The translations under genes and the position numbers were made by a program. 9,177 bases of DNA from an uncultured Alphaproteobacteria bacterium (GTDB lineage Bacteria > Pseudomonadota > Alphaproteobacteria > Reyranellales > Reyranellaceae): contig CAIYWM010000143.1 in the NCBI GenBank assembly GCA_903929895.1, positions 1-9,177 of the forward strand, given 5' to 3'. The notes below the pieces were generated by a model that saw nothing but the letters and a program-made list of their open reading frames with translations, had not been told where the DNA came from and searched no databases. The first letter of the stretch is position 1; each line of letters starts with the position of its first letter. This document shows positions 1 through 5,739 of the stretch, piece by piece.

Positions 1-184
1 ACCTAAGGCGCGCCGCCGTCCTTACGCCCTGACGGCACCCTTCCTCCTCACCTCACACCGATCGTCGGGCGAACTTCTCCCGCCCGATGCCGGAAAATGC
101 CAACCCCATCGCTCAAAAACCTCGTTTCGCAGAGGTCTCATCTGAATGGGGAGGTGCCCCGAAGGGGCTGAGGGGTCATGCGTT
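1..184. other. Non-coding flank with several small palindromes
   Basis: No convincing gene lies here. The stretch holds three short inverted repeats: TCGGGCG/CGCCCGA (65-71 with 81-87, 9-nt loop), ACCTC/GAGGT (119-123 with 132-136) and GCCCC/GGGGC (156-160 with 164-168). A fourth pair, CCCCAT (104-109) and ATGGGG (146-151), brackets the middle hairpin. This clustering resembles the degenerate extragenic palindromes of alphaproteobacteria, but I cannot name a family. A 63-codon leftward open frame (22-213) overlaps the end of the dehydrogenase gene and has no recognisable features. Confidence 0.4.
115..138 (-). terminator. Possible intrinsic terminator after the acyl-CoA dehydrogenase gene
   Basis: Read on the minus strand, AGACCTC (138-132) pairs with GAGGTTT (123-117) around the 8-nt loop TGCGAAAC, with one G-U pair. 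The 3' arm runs into five T residues (119-115). It lies about 47 nt past the stop codon of the leftward acyl-CoA dehydrogenase gene, in the correct orientation. The stem is short, so the call is moderate. A second perfect hairpin, GCCCC-TTC-GGGGC (156-168), sits between it and the stop codon but has no T tract. Confidence 0.45.
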
Positions 185-1342
185 CTAGGCCGTCGCTCCA
201 AACACCGAGCCAAGCCCCGCGCCGATGCGCTCGTTCATCATCTCGATCGAGCCGTCGGTGTAGGCCGCGATCTTGGCGCCCGCGAGATGACGGGCCAGTG
301 GATACTCGGCGCGCAGGCCGTTGGCGCCCATCGCCTGGATGCAGTCGGCGATGCGCTGCACGGCCATGTCGGTCGCGAACTTCTTGGCATATGCAGCCGG
401 CAGCACGGCGTCGGCGCCCTCGTCGATCAGGCGGGCAGCGCGATAGCAGAGCAGGCGGGCAGCCTCGAGATCGGTCGCGGCATCGACCAGCTTCCAGCGC
501 ACGCCCTGATGCTCGATCACCGGCTGGCCGAAGGTCTGGCGCTGCTGCGTGTAGCGCACCGCCGTTTCCAGCGACGCCTGCAGCATGCCGCAGCACATGG
601 CCGCGACATAGGCGCGGGCACCGTTGATGCCGGCCAGCGCCGCCTTGAAGGCCTTGCCCGGTGGATGCAGCACCGCCTCGTCGGGCGCGAAATAGTCGAC
701 CAGCCGGAAGCCGCCGACGCCGATCGCGTGACCGCCATGCAGCTCGAACGGCTTCTCGCGATGGAAGCCCGGCCGCTCCGCCTCGATGGCGAGACAGATG
801 ATGCCGCGATAGCCCTGTGCTTTATCGGTCTGCGCATAGGCGACGGAAAGACCCGCGACGGCGGCATTGGTGATCCAGGCCTTGGCGCCGTTCACCTTCC
901 AGCCGCCCTCCACCCGCACGGCTTCCATTTCGAGGCCGCCGAAGTCGCTACCGACGCCGGGCTCGCTGAGACCAGCGCAGCCGATCAGGTCGCCGGTCAG
1001 CATGCGCGGCAGCAGGCGCGCGACATGGGCCGGCTGGCCGTCGCGGGCGAAGCGCGCACAGGCATTGTGGTGGTTGATCAGCGCAAAGGCGAAGGCGAAG
1101 TCGTGCCGCGCGATCTCCTCGAAGGCGCGCAGCTTGCAGGAGAAGGACAGGCCCTGACCGCCATGCTTCTTCGCCAGTTCGATCGTATTGAGGCCGAGGG
1201 CGCAGGCCGCCTTGATGGCCTCGAGCGGATAGCGCCGCTCCCACTCCCAGCGCGCGGCATTGGGCGCGACCTGTTCTTCGGCGAACGTCTTGGCGCGCGC
1301 CACGACGGCGCGCTCTTCGGGCGTGAGGACTTCATCGAGCAT
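185..1342 (-). CDS. Acyl-CoA dehydrogenase family flavoprotein
   Basis: The product is 385 aa, the usual family length. Acyl-CoA dehydrogenases catalyse FAD-dependent alpha,beta-desaturation of acyl-CoA thioesters and pass electrons to electron-transfer flavoprotein. The N-terminal helical domain runs to about residue 118. It is followed by the family signature GLSEPGVGSD (124-133), the beta-domain segment GGWKVNGAKAWITNA (146-160) and the C-terminal helical domain with YTQQRQTFGQPV (264-275). The usual catalytic Glu near the C-terminus, in a YEGT-type motif, is replaced by Asp363 in YTDGS. The alternative Glu site used by isovaleryl-CoA dehydrogenases reads GINGAR (239-243), with Ala242, so it is also empty. 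Asp as base is known, from memory, in cyclohexanecarboxyl-CoA dehydrogenases, so an alicyclic substrate is possible. I chose the ATG at 1342 because the frame further upstream runs antisense through the tRNA; an AGG precedes this ATG. Cytoplasmic. The substrate is not resolved. Confidence 0.93.
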   Translation of the reverse strand: MLDEVLTPEERAVVARAKTFAEEQVAPNAARWEWERRYPLEAIKAACALGLNTIELAKKHGGQGLSFSCKLRAFEEIARHDFAFAFALINHHNACARFARDGQPAHVARLLPRMLTGDLIGCAGLSEPGVGSDFGGLEMEAVRVEGGWKVNGAKAWITNAAVAGLSVAYAQTDKAQGYRGIICLAIEAERPGFHREKPFELHGGHAIGVGGFRLVDYFAPDEAVLHPPGKAFKAALAGINGARAYVAAMCCGMLQASLETAVRYTQQRQTFGQPVIEHQGVRWKLVDAATDLEAARLLCYRAARLIDEGADAVLPAAYAKKFATDMAVQRIADCIQAMGANGLRAEYPLARHLAGAKIAAYTDGSIEMMNERIGAGLGSVFGATA

Positions 1343-1359
1343 ATGCCTGAGATACACGA

Positions 1360-1390
1360 TTGGACCTCGGGCGCAACCGCGCGCTAGAAT
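1360..1390 (+). promoter_or_regulatory. Candidate sigma-70 promoter for tRNA-Gly
   Basis: TAGAAT (1385-1390) is one base from the TATAAT -10 consensus. TTGGAC (1360-1365) resembles a -35 element at 19 bp, slightly long; reading the -35 as TGGACC gives 18 bp. The predicted start of transcription, near 1397, falls just before the tRNA 5' end at 1400, which is the expected arrangement. The same 57-bp gap must also hold the control region of the divergent acyl-CoA dehydrogenase gene. This is pattern-based only. Confidence 0.4.
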
Positions 1391-1399
1391 GGTGCCAAT

Positions 1400-1474
1400 G
1401 CGGGTGTAGCTCAGGGGTAGAGCGTCGGCTTCCCAAGCCGTAGGTCGCGGGTTCGAATCCCGTCGCCCGCTCCA
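1400..1474 (+). tRNA. tRNA-Gly (anticodon CCC)
   Basis: A full cloverleaf can be drawn. The acceptor stem is GCGGGTG (1400-1406) with CGCCCGC (1464-1470), the D arm is 1409-1423, and the anticodon loop TTCCCAA (1430-1436) places anticodon CCC at 1432-1434. The variable loop is 5 nt (1442-1446). The T arm (1447-1463) carries the loop TTCGAAT. The discriminator is T1471 and the CCA end is encoded (1472-1474). It decodes GGG glycine codons. The outermost anticodon-stem pair (27-43) is a T-T mismatch, T1425 against T1441; the other pairs are standard apart from G-U at acceptor position 6 and T-stem 49-65. Confidence 0.97.
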
Positions 1475-1487
1475 TAATTCTTCGGGC

Positions 1488-1502
1488 AGGAACGTCGTGA
1501 TG
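1488..1502 (+). promoter_or_regulatory. Ribosome binding site deciding the DpgC-like start codon
   Basis: AGGA (1488-1491) precedes two adjacent in-frame starts, GTG at 1497 and ATG at 1500. The spacings are 5 and 8 nt. Both are workable; ATG at 1500 is preferred on codon type. A further in-frame ATG at 1509 lies too far from this site to be likely. The site lies only 14 nt beyond the encoded CCA end of the tRNA. Confidence 0.5.
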
Positions 1503-2834
1503 GATGGGATGGCGCCGGTCGCGGCCAGCGGCGATTTCGCGGCCGACGTGGCTGCTTTCTCCACCTGGTGGCGCGACACTGCCGAGCGACTCGCGCGCCT
1601 GCCCGCCAAGCCGAACCGTGATGCGGCCACGCATGATCTGGCCGAGTCCCTGAAGCAGGCCGCGCGCGAGGCCCGCTTTGTCTTCCTGCGCCGTCACGCC
1701 CGCACGCTCTATGACAGGCTGACCGACAACCGCGCCAAGTTCGTGCGCATCGAGCGGCTGGTCTACGACGCCGCCGCGCTCGTGCCCGGCCTCGCGCCGA
1801 CGCAAGCGCAGGTCGCGGCCGAAGCCGAACTGCGCCAATCCGAAAAGGACGGGGTGGAGATCGACCAGGGCATCCTGTTCAACCAGTTCCTCGCCGATCC
1901 CGAGTGCGGCCTTCACCTCTGCCACGCGATGCTGTTGCCCCGCGAAGAGTCGGCGGACGCGCTCGCGAAGTTCCAGCGCGACGGCAGCCTCGATCTCGGC
2001 GGCGCCAGGGTCGAGCGGCACGGGAAGGCGGCGGTGCTGCTGCTGTCCAACCGCCGCTTCCTCAACTCCGAAGACAATGCCACCCAGGCCGCGACCGAGA
2101 TCGGCGCCGATGTCTGCATCCTCGACCGGCAGAGCGAGGTCGCGGTGCTGCGCGGCGACGTGGTGCCGGAGGGCAAGTATGCCGGCCGCCGCGTCTACAA
2201 TGCCGGCATCAACCTCACGCACCTCTACTACGGCAAGATCCCGTTCCTGTGGTTCCTGATCCGCGACATGGGCTTCGTGAACAAGATGTTCCGCGGTCTC
2301 GCCCGGCCCGACGTGTCGCCCGACGAGGTGGCGGGCGATTCGATCGAGAAGCTCTGGATCTCGGCGGTCGAGACCTTCGCCATCGGCGGCGGCTGCCAGA
2401 TCCTGCTGGCGACCGACTTCAACATCGCCGGCCGCGACGCCTACATGACCCTGCCGGCGCGCAAGGAAGGTATCATCCCCGCGATGGCGAACCTGCGCCT
2501 GTCACGCTTCGTGGGCGACCGGCTCGCGCGCCAGGCGATCATGTACGAGCGCCGCATCGAGTGCGATTCCGAGGTCGGCCGCATGATCTGCGACGAGGTC
2601 GTGGCGCCGGAGGAGATCGATGCGACCATCACCCGCGTCATCGACCGGCTGACCGGATCGGGCGCGGTCGGCGCCATCGGCAACCGCCGCGCGCTACGCT
2701 TGGGCGTTGAACCGCTCGACACGTTCCGGCGCTACGCCGCGCTCTACGCGCGCGAGCAGGCCTACTGCCATTTCAGCCCGGCGCTGATCTCGAATCTGGA
2801 GCAGTACTGGAACGCCGCGAGCCGGCGGGCCTAG
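1500..2834 (+). CDS. DpgC-like crotonase-superfamily protein (putative cofactor-independent arylacetyl-CoA dioxygenase)
   Basis: The product is 444 aa, far longer than a typical enoyl-CoA hydratase (about 260 aa) but the length of DpgC. DpgC converts (3,5-dihydroxyphenyl)acetyl-CoA and O2 to 3,5-dihydroxyphenylglyoxylate without metal or flavin. An all-helical N-terminal region (about 1-165) precedes a crotonase core (about 175-345) holding NRRFLNSEDNATQ, AGINLTHLYYGKI and AIGGGCQILLATDFNIA. The last of these supplies the oxyanion-hole glycines. The DpgC active-site residues I recall, Glu189, Ile235, Arg254 and Gln299, have apparent counterparts at Glu191, Ile237, Arg255 and Gln300. This supports membership of the DpgC branch, not just the crotonase superfamily. 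The gene follows tRNA-Gly by 25 nt and diverges from an acyl-CoA dehydrogenase gene. No polyketide synthase DpgA or other glycopeptide genes are near, so the physiological substrate is unknown. A plain hydratase/isomerase role cannot be excluded. Confidence 0.88.
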   Translation: MDGMAPVAASGDFAADVAAFSTWWRDTAERLARLPAKPNRDAATHDLAESLKQAAREARFVFLRRHARTLYDRLTDNRAKFVRIERLVYDAAALVPGLAPTQAQVAAEAELRQSEKDGVEIDQGILFNQFLADPECGLHLCHAMLLPREESADALAKFQRDGSLDLGGARVERHGKAAVLLLSNRRFLNSEDNATQAATEIGADVCILDRQSEVAVLRGDVVPEGKYAGRRVYNAGINLTHLYYGKIPFLWFLIRDMGFVNKMFRGLARPDVSPDEVAGDSIEKLWISAVETFAIGGGCQILLATDFNIAGRDAYMTLPARKEGIIPAMANLRLSRFVGDRLARQAIMYERRIECDSEVGRMICDEVVAPEEIDATITRVIDRLTGSGAVGAIGNRRALRLGVEPLDTFRRYAALYAREQAYCHFSPALISNLEQYWNAASRRA

Positions 2835-2849
2835 CAGTCATTCAACAAG

Positions 2850-2900
2850 CAACCTCATCCTTCGAGACGGCCGCTGCGCGGCCTCCTCAGGATGAGGTTG
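2850..2900. repeat. Extragenic palindromic (REP-like) element
   Basis: Perfect 12-bp arms, CAACCTCATCCT (2850-2861) and AGGATGAGGTTG (2889-2900), flank an inner perfect stem GGCCGC/GCGGCC (2869-2874 with 2878-2883, 3-nt loop TGC). GAG/CTC (2864-2866 with 2886-2888) can pair between them, so nearly the whole 51 bp folds into one imperfect hairpin. The sequence closely resembles a dispersed extragenic palindrome that I recall as frequent in Bradyrhizobium- and Reyranella-type alphaproteobacteria. It lies between the 3' ends of two convergent genes, the usual site for such elements, where it may block read-through or protect mRNA ends. Confidence 0.85.
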
Positions 2901-2910
2901 GTGGTTAACT

Positions 2911-2926
2911 TGAGGCTGAAGCCTCA
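2911..2926. terminator. Hairpin spanning the RegA-like stop codon
   Basis: TGAGGC (2911-2916) and GCCTCA (2921-2926) form a perfect 6-bp stem with a 4-nt loop. The stem includes the TGA stop codon (2926-2924) of the leftward response-regulator gene. No T tract follows on either strand, so it is a weak terminator candidate at best. Together with the adjacent 51-bp palindrome it may act on both convergent transcripts. Confidence 0.35.
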
Positions 2927-3514
2927 GTGCTCGCGCGGGGCGTGCTTGCCCAGGATGCGCTGCAGGGTGCGGCGATGCATGTTGAGGCGGCGCGCCGTCT
3001 CCGAGACGTTGCGGTCGCACTGCTCGAACACGCGCTGGATATGCTCCCAACGCACGCGGTCGGCCGACATGGGATTGCTGGGCGGCGGCGGCAGCTTGCG
3101 GCCGTGCGCGGTCAGGGCCTGCTCGATGGCATCGGCGTCGGCCGGCTTGGCGAGATAGTCGACGGCGCCTTCCTTCACGGCAGCCACCGCGGTCGCGATG
3201 TTGCCGTAGCCCGTCAGCACGACGATCCGGATGTCGGGACGCGCCTGGCGCAGCGGCCCGACCAACTCCAGCCCGTTGCCGTCGGCCAGCCGCAGGTCGA
3301 GCACGGCGAAGGCGGGCGGCCGGGCGGTCTGGGCCAGCGCTTCGGCCACGGAGCCCACGGCGGTGACGATGAAACCGCGTTGCTCCAGCGCACGCGCAAT
3401 ACGGTTGCGGAAAGCTGCATCATCGTCCGCGATCAGCAAGGTACGGTCCTTGTTGTTCGTCGTGCCGGCGATCACAGGCGACAAGGGGCGCGGGGCGCCG
3501 CTGTCCTGGGTCAT
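2924..3514 (-). CDS. regA: RegA/PrrA/ActR-type redox response regulator
   Basis: The product is 196 aa, close to the usual size (about 180-190 aa) with a short N-terminal extension. The receiver domain (about 25-137) has the acidic pair Asp30-Asp31, phospho-acceptor Asp73 in VLDLRLADG, Thr101 and Lys123. A run of four prolines (142-145) forms the linker typical of this family. The Fis-like helix-turn-helix (about 150-192, MSADRVRWEHIQRVFE and NVSETARRLNMHRRTLQRIL) is highly characteristic of RegA. RegA homologues control photosynthesis, respiration, carbon and nitrogen fixation, and hydrogen use in response to redox state. A strong AAGGAG (3525-3520) sits 5 nt before the ATG. The gene begins 23 nt after its kinase partner, so the two form an operon. 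Which target genes it controls here cannot be read from the window. Confidence 0.96.
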   Translation of the reverse strand: MTQDSGAPRPLSPVIAGTTNNKDRTLLIADDDAAFRNRIARALEQRGFIVTAVGSVAEALAQTARPPAFAVLDLRLADGNGLELVGPLRQARPDIRIVVLTGYGNIATAVAAVKEGAVDYLAKPADADAIEQALTAHGRKLPPPPSNPMSADRVRWEHIQRVFEQCDRNVSETARRLNMHRRTLQRILGKHAPREH

Positions 3515-3537
3515 GGCGACTCCTTCGACATCGGCCG

Positions 3538-4884
3538 CTATGTAGCCTTGAAGACCGGATTTGGCCAGCGCACCGAAACGGCGGCCCCACCGCCCGTGGC
3601 GCTGCGATTGCCGAAGGTGACGTTGGCGCCGGTGCGCTCCAGCAGCGTCTTGGCGATGAAGACGCCCAGGCCCATGTGGCCCTCCTGGCCCTGGCGGGTC
3701 GAAATGAACGGGGTTCCAAGCTCGTCGAGCAGCGCCTCGGAGAAGCCCGGCCCGTCGTCGACGACCTCGACCTCCGACCAGTCCCGGGTCCAGCGGGTGG
3801 TGACCTGGACCTCGCGCCGGGCGAAGGAAACGGCGTTCTGTACGATGTTTCCGATACCCTGCATGATTTCCGGACTGCGCAACTGGATGGGCGCCGTCTT
3901 CGGCACGCTCTCTCCGACCGGACCGGCCTCGAAGGCAATGTCGATCTCCTCACGCGCATAGTTCTGCGCCGCCGCCTCGATGAGCGCCGGCAACGGCACG
4001 AGCGTGTAGGAATCGGAAACGTCTCCTGCGGGATCCGTCGAGAGCCGCGCCAGGATGGAGCGGCAGCGCTCCGATTCGGCAGCCAGCAGCTCCACATCCT
4101 CGCGCAGGGGATCGTCGAACTCGATCTCGCGCTGCATCTCCTTGGTGATCACGGCAATGGTCGAGAGCGGCGAGCCCAGCTCATGGGCCGCGGCGGCCGC
4201 CAGCGCACCCAGGGCCGAGAGCTGCTGCTCGCGCGCGAGTGCTGCCTGCGCGGCGGCCAGGGCATCGGCCATCTGGCGCGCCTCCTCCGCCGTCCGCCAG
4301 CCGTAGAGCGTGATCAGCATGGTGGTGAGCGACAGGCCGGCCCAGACGCCCACCTGATACATGTCGGGCAGGTCGGGCGGTGGGCCCTTCCACGGCAGCG
4401 GCTGATGGAACAGCCCCAGCACCGCAATGCTGGCGATCGTAAGCAGCGTGAGCGCGACGTTGCTCGCCAGCGACAGGATGGTGGCGCCGATGGCGACCGG
4501 CGCCAGCAGCAGCAGCGCGAACGGATTGGTGAGACCGCCCGTGAGGTAGAGCAGCACAGCCAGCTGCAGGATGTCGAAGGCGAGGAAGATCGCCGCCTCG
4601 CGGTCGTCGATGCGCGCCGAGCCCGGCCGGCCGATGCTGACCGTGAGGTTGAGCAGGGCCGAGAGCGCGATCGTGCCGCCGACCGCCAGGACCGGCATGC
4701 CGAACCCCAGCCCCCAGTGCACGACGGCGGCGGTGAAGGCCTGTCCCGCCACGGCGCCCCAGCGGATGAAGACCAGGGTGCGCAGGCGCACGCCGCCGCG
4801 CAGCACCGGCACGGCGCCGGAGCGCCGGGGAGCGGCTAGCGGAGGCTCTGCGGATCGGGGCGCGTCGTCGTCACGCACCGCCAC
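3538..4884 (-). CDS. regB: RegB/PrrB/ActS-type redox sensor histidine kinase
   Basis: The product is 448 aa. Six probable membrane helices (about 36-56, 61-82, 97-115, 121-140, 142-159, 176-195) place it in the inner membrane. The quinone-sensing motif GGLTNPF (116-122) of the RegB family is intact. An alanine-rich linker (about 198-225) leads to the H-box AAAAAHELGSPLSTIAVI, with phosphorylated His234. The redox-active cysteine known in RegB (Cys265 in Rhodobacter capsulatus) has a counterpart at Cys274 in ESERCRSIL. The ATPase domain has the N-box around Asn346-Asn350, VVDDGPGF (374-381) and GHMGLG (402-407). It phosphorylates the RegA-like regulator encoded next. The start is GTG at 4884, 4 nt past the Nudix gene, with GAGGA inside that gene's end; GTG at 4878 is an alternative. 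In Rhodobacter regB and regA are divergent, whereas here they are co-directional as in rhizobial actSR. Confidence 0.95.
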   Translation of the reverse strand: MAVRDDDAPRSAEPPLAAPRRSGAVPVLRGGVRLRTLVFIRWGAVAGQAFTAAVVHWGLGFGMPVLAVGGTIALSALLNLTVSIGRPGSARIDDREAAIFLAFDILQLAVLLYLTGGLTNPFALLLLAPVAIGATILSLASNVALTLLTIASIAVLGLFHQPLPWKGPPPDLPDMYQVGVWAGLSLTTMLITLYGWRTAEEARQMADALAAAQAALAREQQLSALGALAAAAAHELGSPLSTIAVITKEMQREIEFDDPLREDVELLAAESERCRSILARLSTDPAGDVSDSYTLVPLPALIEAAAQNYAREEIDIAFEAGPVGESVPKTAPIQLRSPEIMQGIGNIVQNAVSFARREVQVTTRWTRDWSEVEVVDDGPGFSEALLDELGTPFISTRQGQEGHMGLGVFIAKTLLERTGANVTFGNRSATGGGAAVSVRWPNPVFKAT

Positions 4885-4888
4885 GATC

Positions 4889-5686
4889 CTATTCCTCGAT
4901 CATGAGGTGCTTGCGATGCACCGTCGTGAAGAGCGGGATCTTGCGCTGCACCGTGCGGTCCGGCGGTTCCTTCACCAGCCGTCCGATCTCGCCCAGGATC
5001 AGCCCGGTGATGGTCGGCAGGGGCAGCTCGCGCGCCTCGTCGAGCTTCACCCAGCGGATGTCGCCCATCTCGCTCGAATGACGGATCTCGCCCGACGCAT
5101 CCTCGGCCCGCGCCATGAAGAAGCGGGCATTGAAGCGGCGCGGCCGGCCGGGCGGCGTCACCGCACGCGCGATCAGGTCGAGGCAGTCGAGCGCCGGCGC
5201 CATGCCCTGGTCGAGGAAGCCCTTCCAGTGCTCGCCATAGTCCTTCCGGGGCGCGCCGCCCTCGAGAGGCTTGCCCAGCATCAGGCCGCTCTCCTCGAAG
5301 GTCTCGCGCACCGCGGCGACGGCCAGAGCCCGCGCGCGCTGCGCCGAGGCCGCGCGCATCAGGCGCTCGTTGACGAAGGGATCGAGCGAGGTCGCGACGG
5401 GCACGCGCGCGTCGTCGGGATCGACCTTGCCGCCCGGGAACACGTAGCGGTTGGGCATGAAGGCGTGGGCGGCGGCGCGGCAGCCCATCAGGACCTCCGG
5501 CGTGCTGCCCTGCATGCGCACCAGGATCAGCGTCGCGGCATCGCGCGGCCGCAGATAGGGATAGACCTTGTCGACCTGCTCGACCGGCCGTTCGCTGCCG
5601 GGCGTCAGGGGAGCCTTGGGGGGATCGTCGTAGCCCTTGTCGGTGCCGCGGACGACGGCGCCGTCGGGAATGCCTCGTTTGCTCAT
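4889..5686 (-). CDS. Nudix hydrolase, NUDT19-like
   Basis: The product is 265 aa, longer than minimal Nudix enzymes (about 150 aa). Nudix enzymes hydrolyse nucleoside diphosphates linked to another moiety, using divalent metal bound by the REuxEE helix. Here RETFEESG is at 127-134, with Glu128, Glu131 and Glu132. The glycines that normally begin the Nudix box (FPGGKVDPDD, 83-92) are separated from this helix by about 30 extra residues, and the canonical Glu of the Gx5E part is absent. This split box is the hallmark of the NUDT19/RP2 group, which in mammals includes a peroxisomal CoA diphosphatase; CoA or acyl-CoA cleavage is therefore plausible but not shown. No signal peptide or membrane segment is visible. 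It lies 53 nt after pyrC and 4 nt before the kinase gene, in the same direction. The Shine-Dalgarno sequence is weak. Confidence 0.92.
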   Translation of the reverse strand: MSKRGIPDGAVVRGTDKGYDDPPKAPLTPGSERPVEQVDKVYPYLRPRDAATLILVRMQGSTPEVLMGCRAAAHAFMPNRYVFPGGKVDPDDARVPVATSLDPFVNERLMRAASAQRARALAVAAVRETFEESGLMLGKPLEGGAPRKDYGEHWKGFLDQGMAPALDCLDLIARAVTPPGRPRRFNARFFMARAEDASGEIRHSSEMGDIRWVKLDEARELPLPTITGLILGEIGRLVKEPPDRTVQRKIPLFTTVHRKHLMIEE

Positions 5687-5739
5687 GACACCAAAGTTAA
5701 AGGGTCATTCACCCCAACGCGAGCGATCTTTGAGCGGGC

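Noticed and set aside
146..1387. Rightward open frame of 413 codons
   Set aside because: It is the antisense shadow of the acyl-CoA dehydrogenase gene, has Arg/Ala/Gly-rich low-complexity composition, and has no motifs.
1400..1474. tRNA-Gly as an integration site for a mobile island
   Set aside because: No integrase, direct repeat of the tRNA 3' end or compositional shift is visible on either side.
1343..1630. N-terminal extension of the acyl-CoA dehydrogenase frame by 96 codons
   Set aside because: It runs antisense through tRNA-Gly, and the peptide DSNPRPTAWEADALPLSY is a well-known false translation of antisense tRNA sequence. It also covers the start of the DpgC-like gene. Family similarity begins at MLDEV.
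1332..2222. Leftward open frame of 296 codons
   Set aside because: It lies antisense to the DpgC-like gene and the tRNA. The segment ATGFEPATYGLGSRRSTP is another classic antisense-tRNA translation artefact, and no domain is visible.
3676..4839. Rightward open frame of 387 codons
   Set aside because: It is antisense to the RegB-type kinase gene, whose membrane helices and catalytic motifs are unambiguous.
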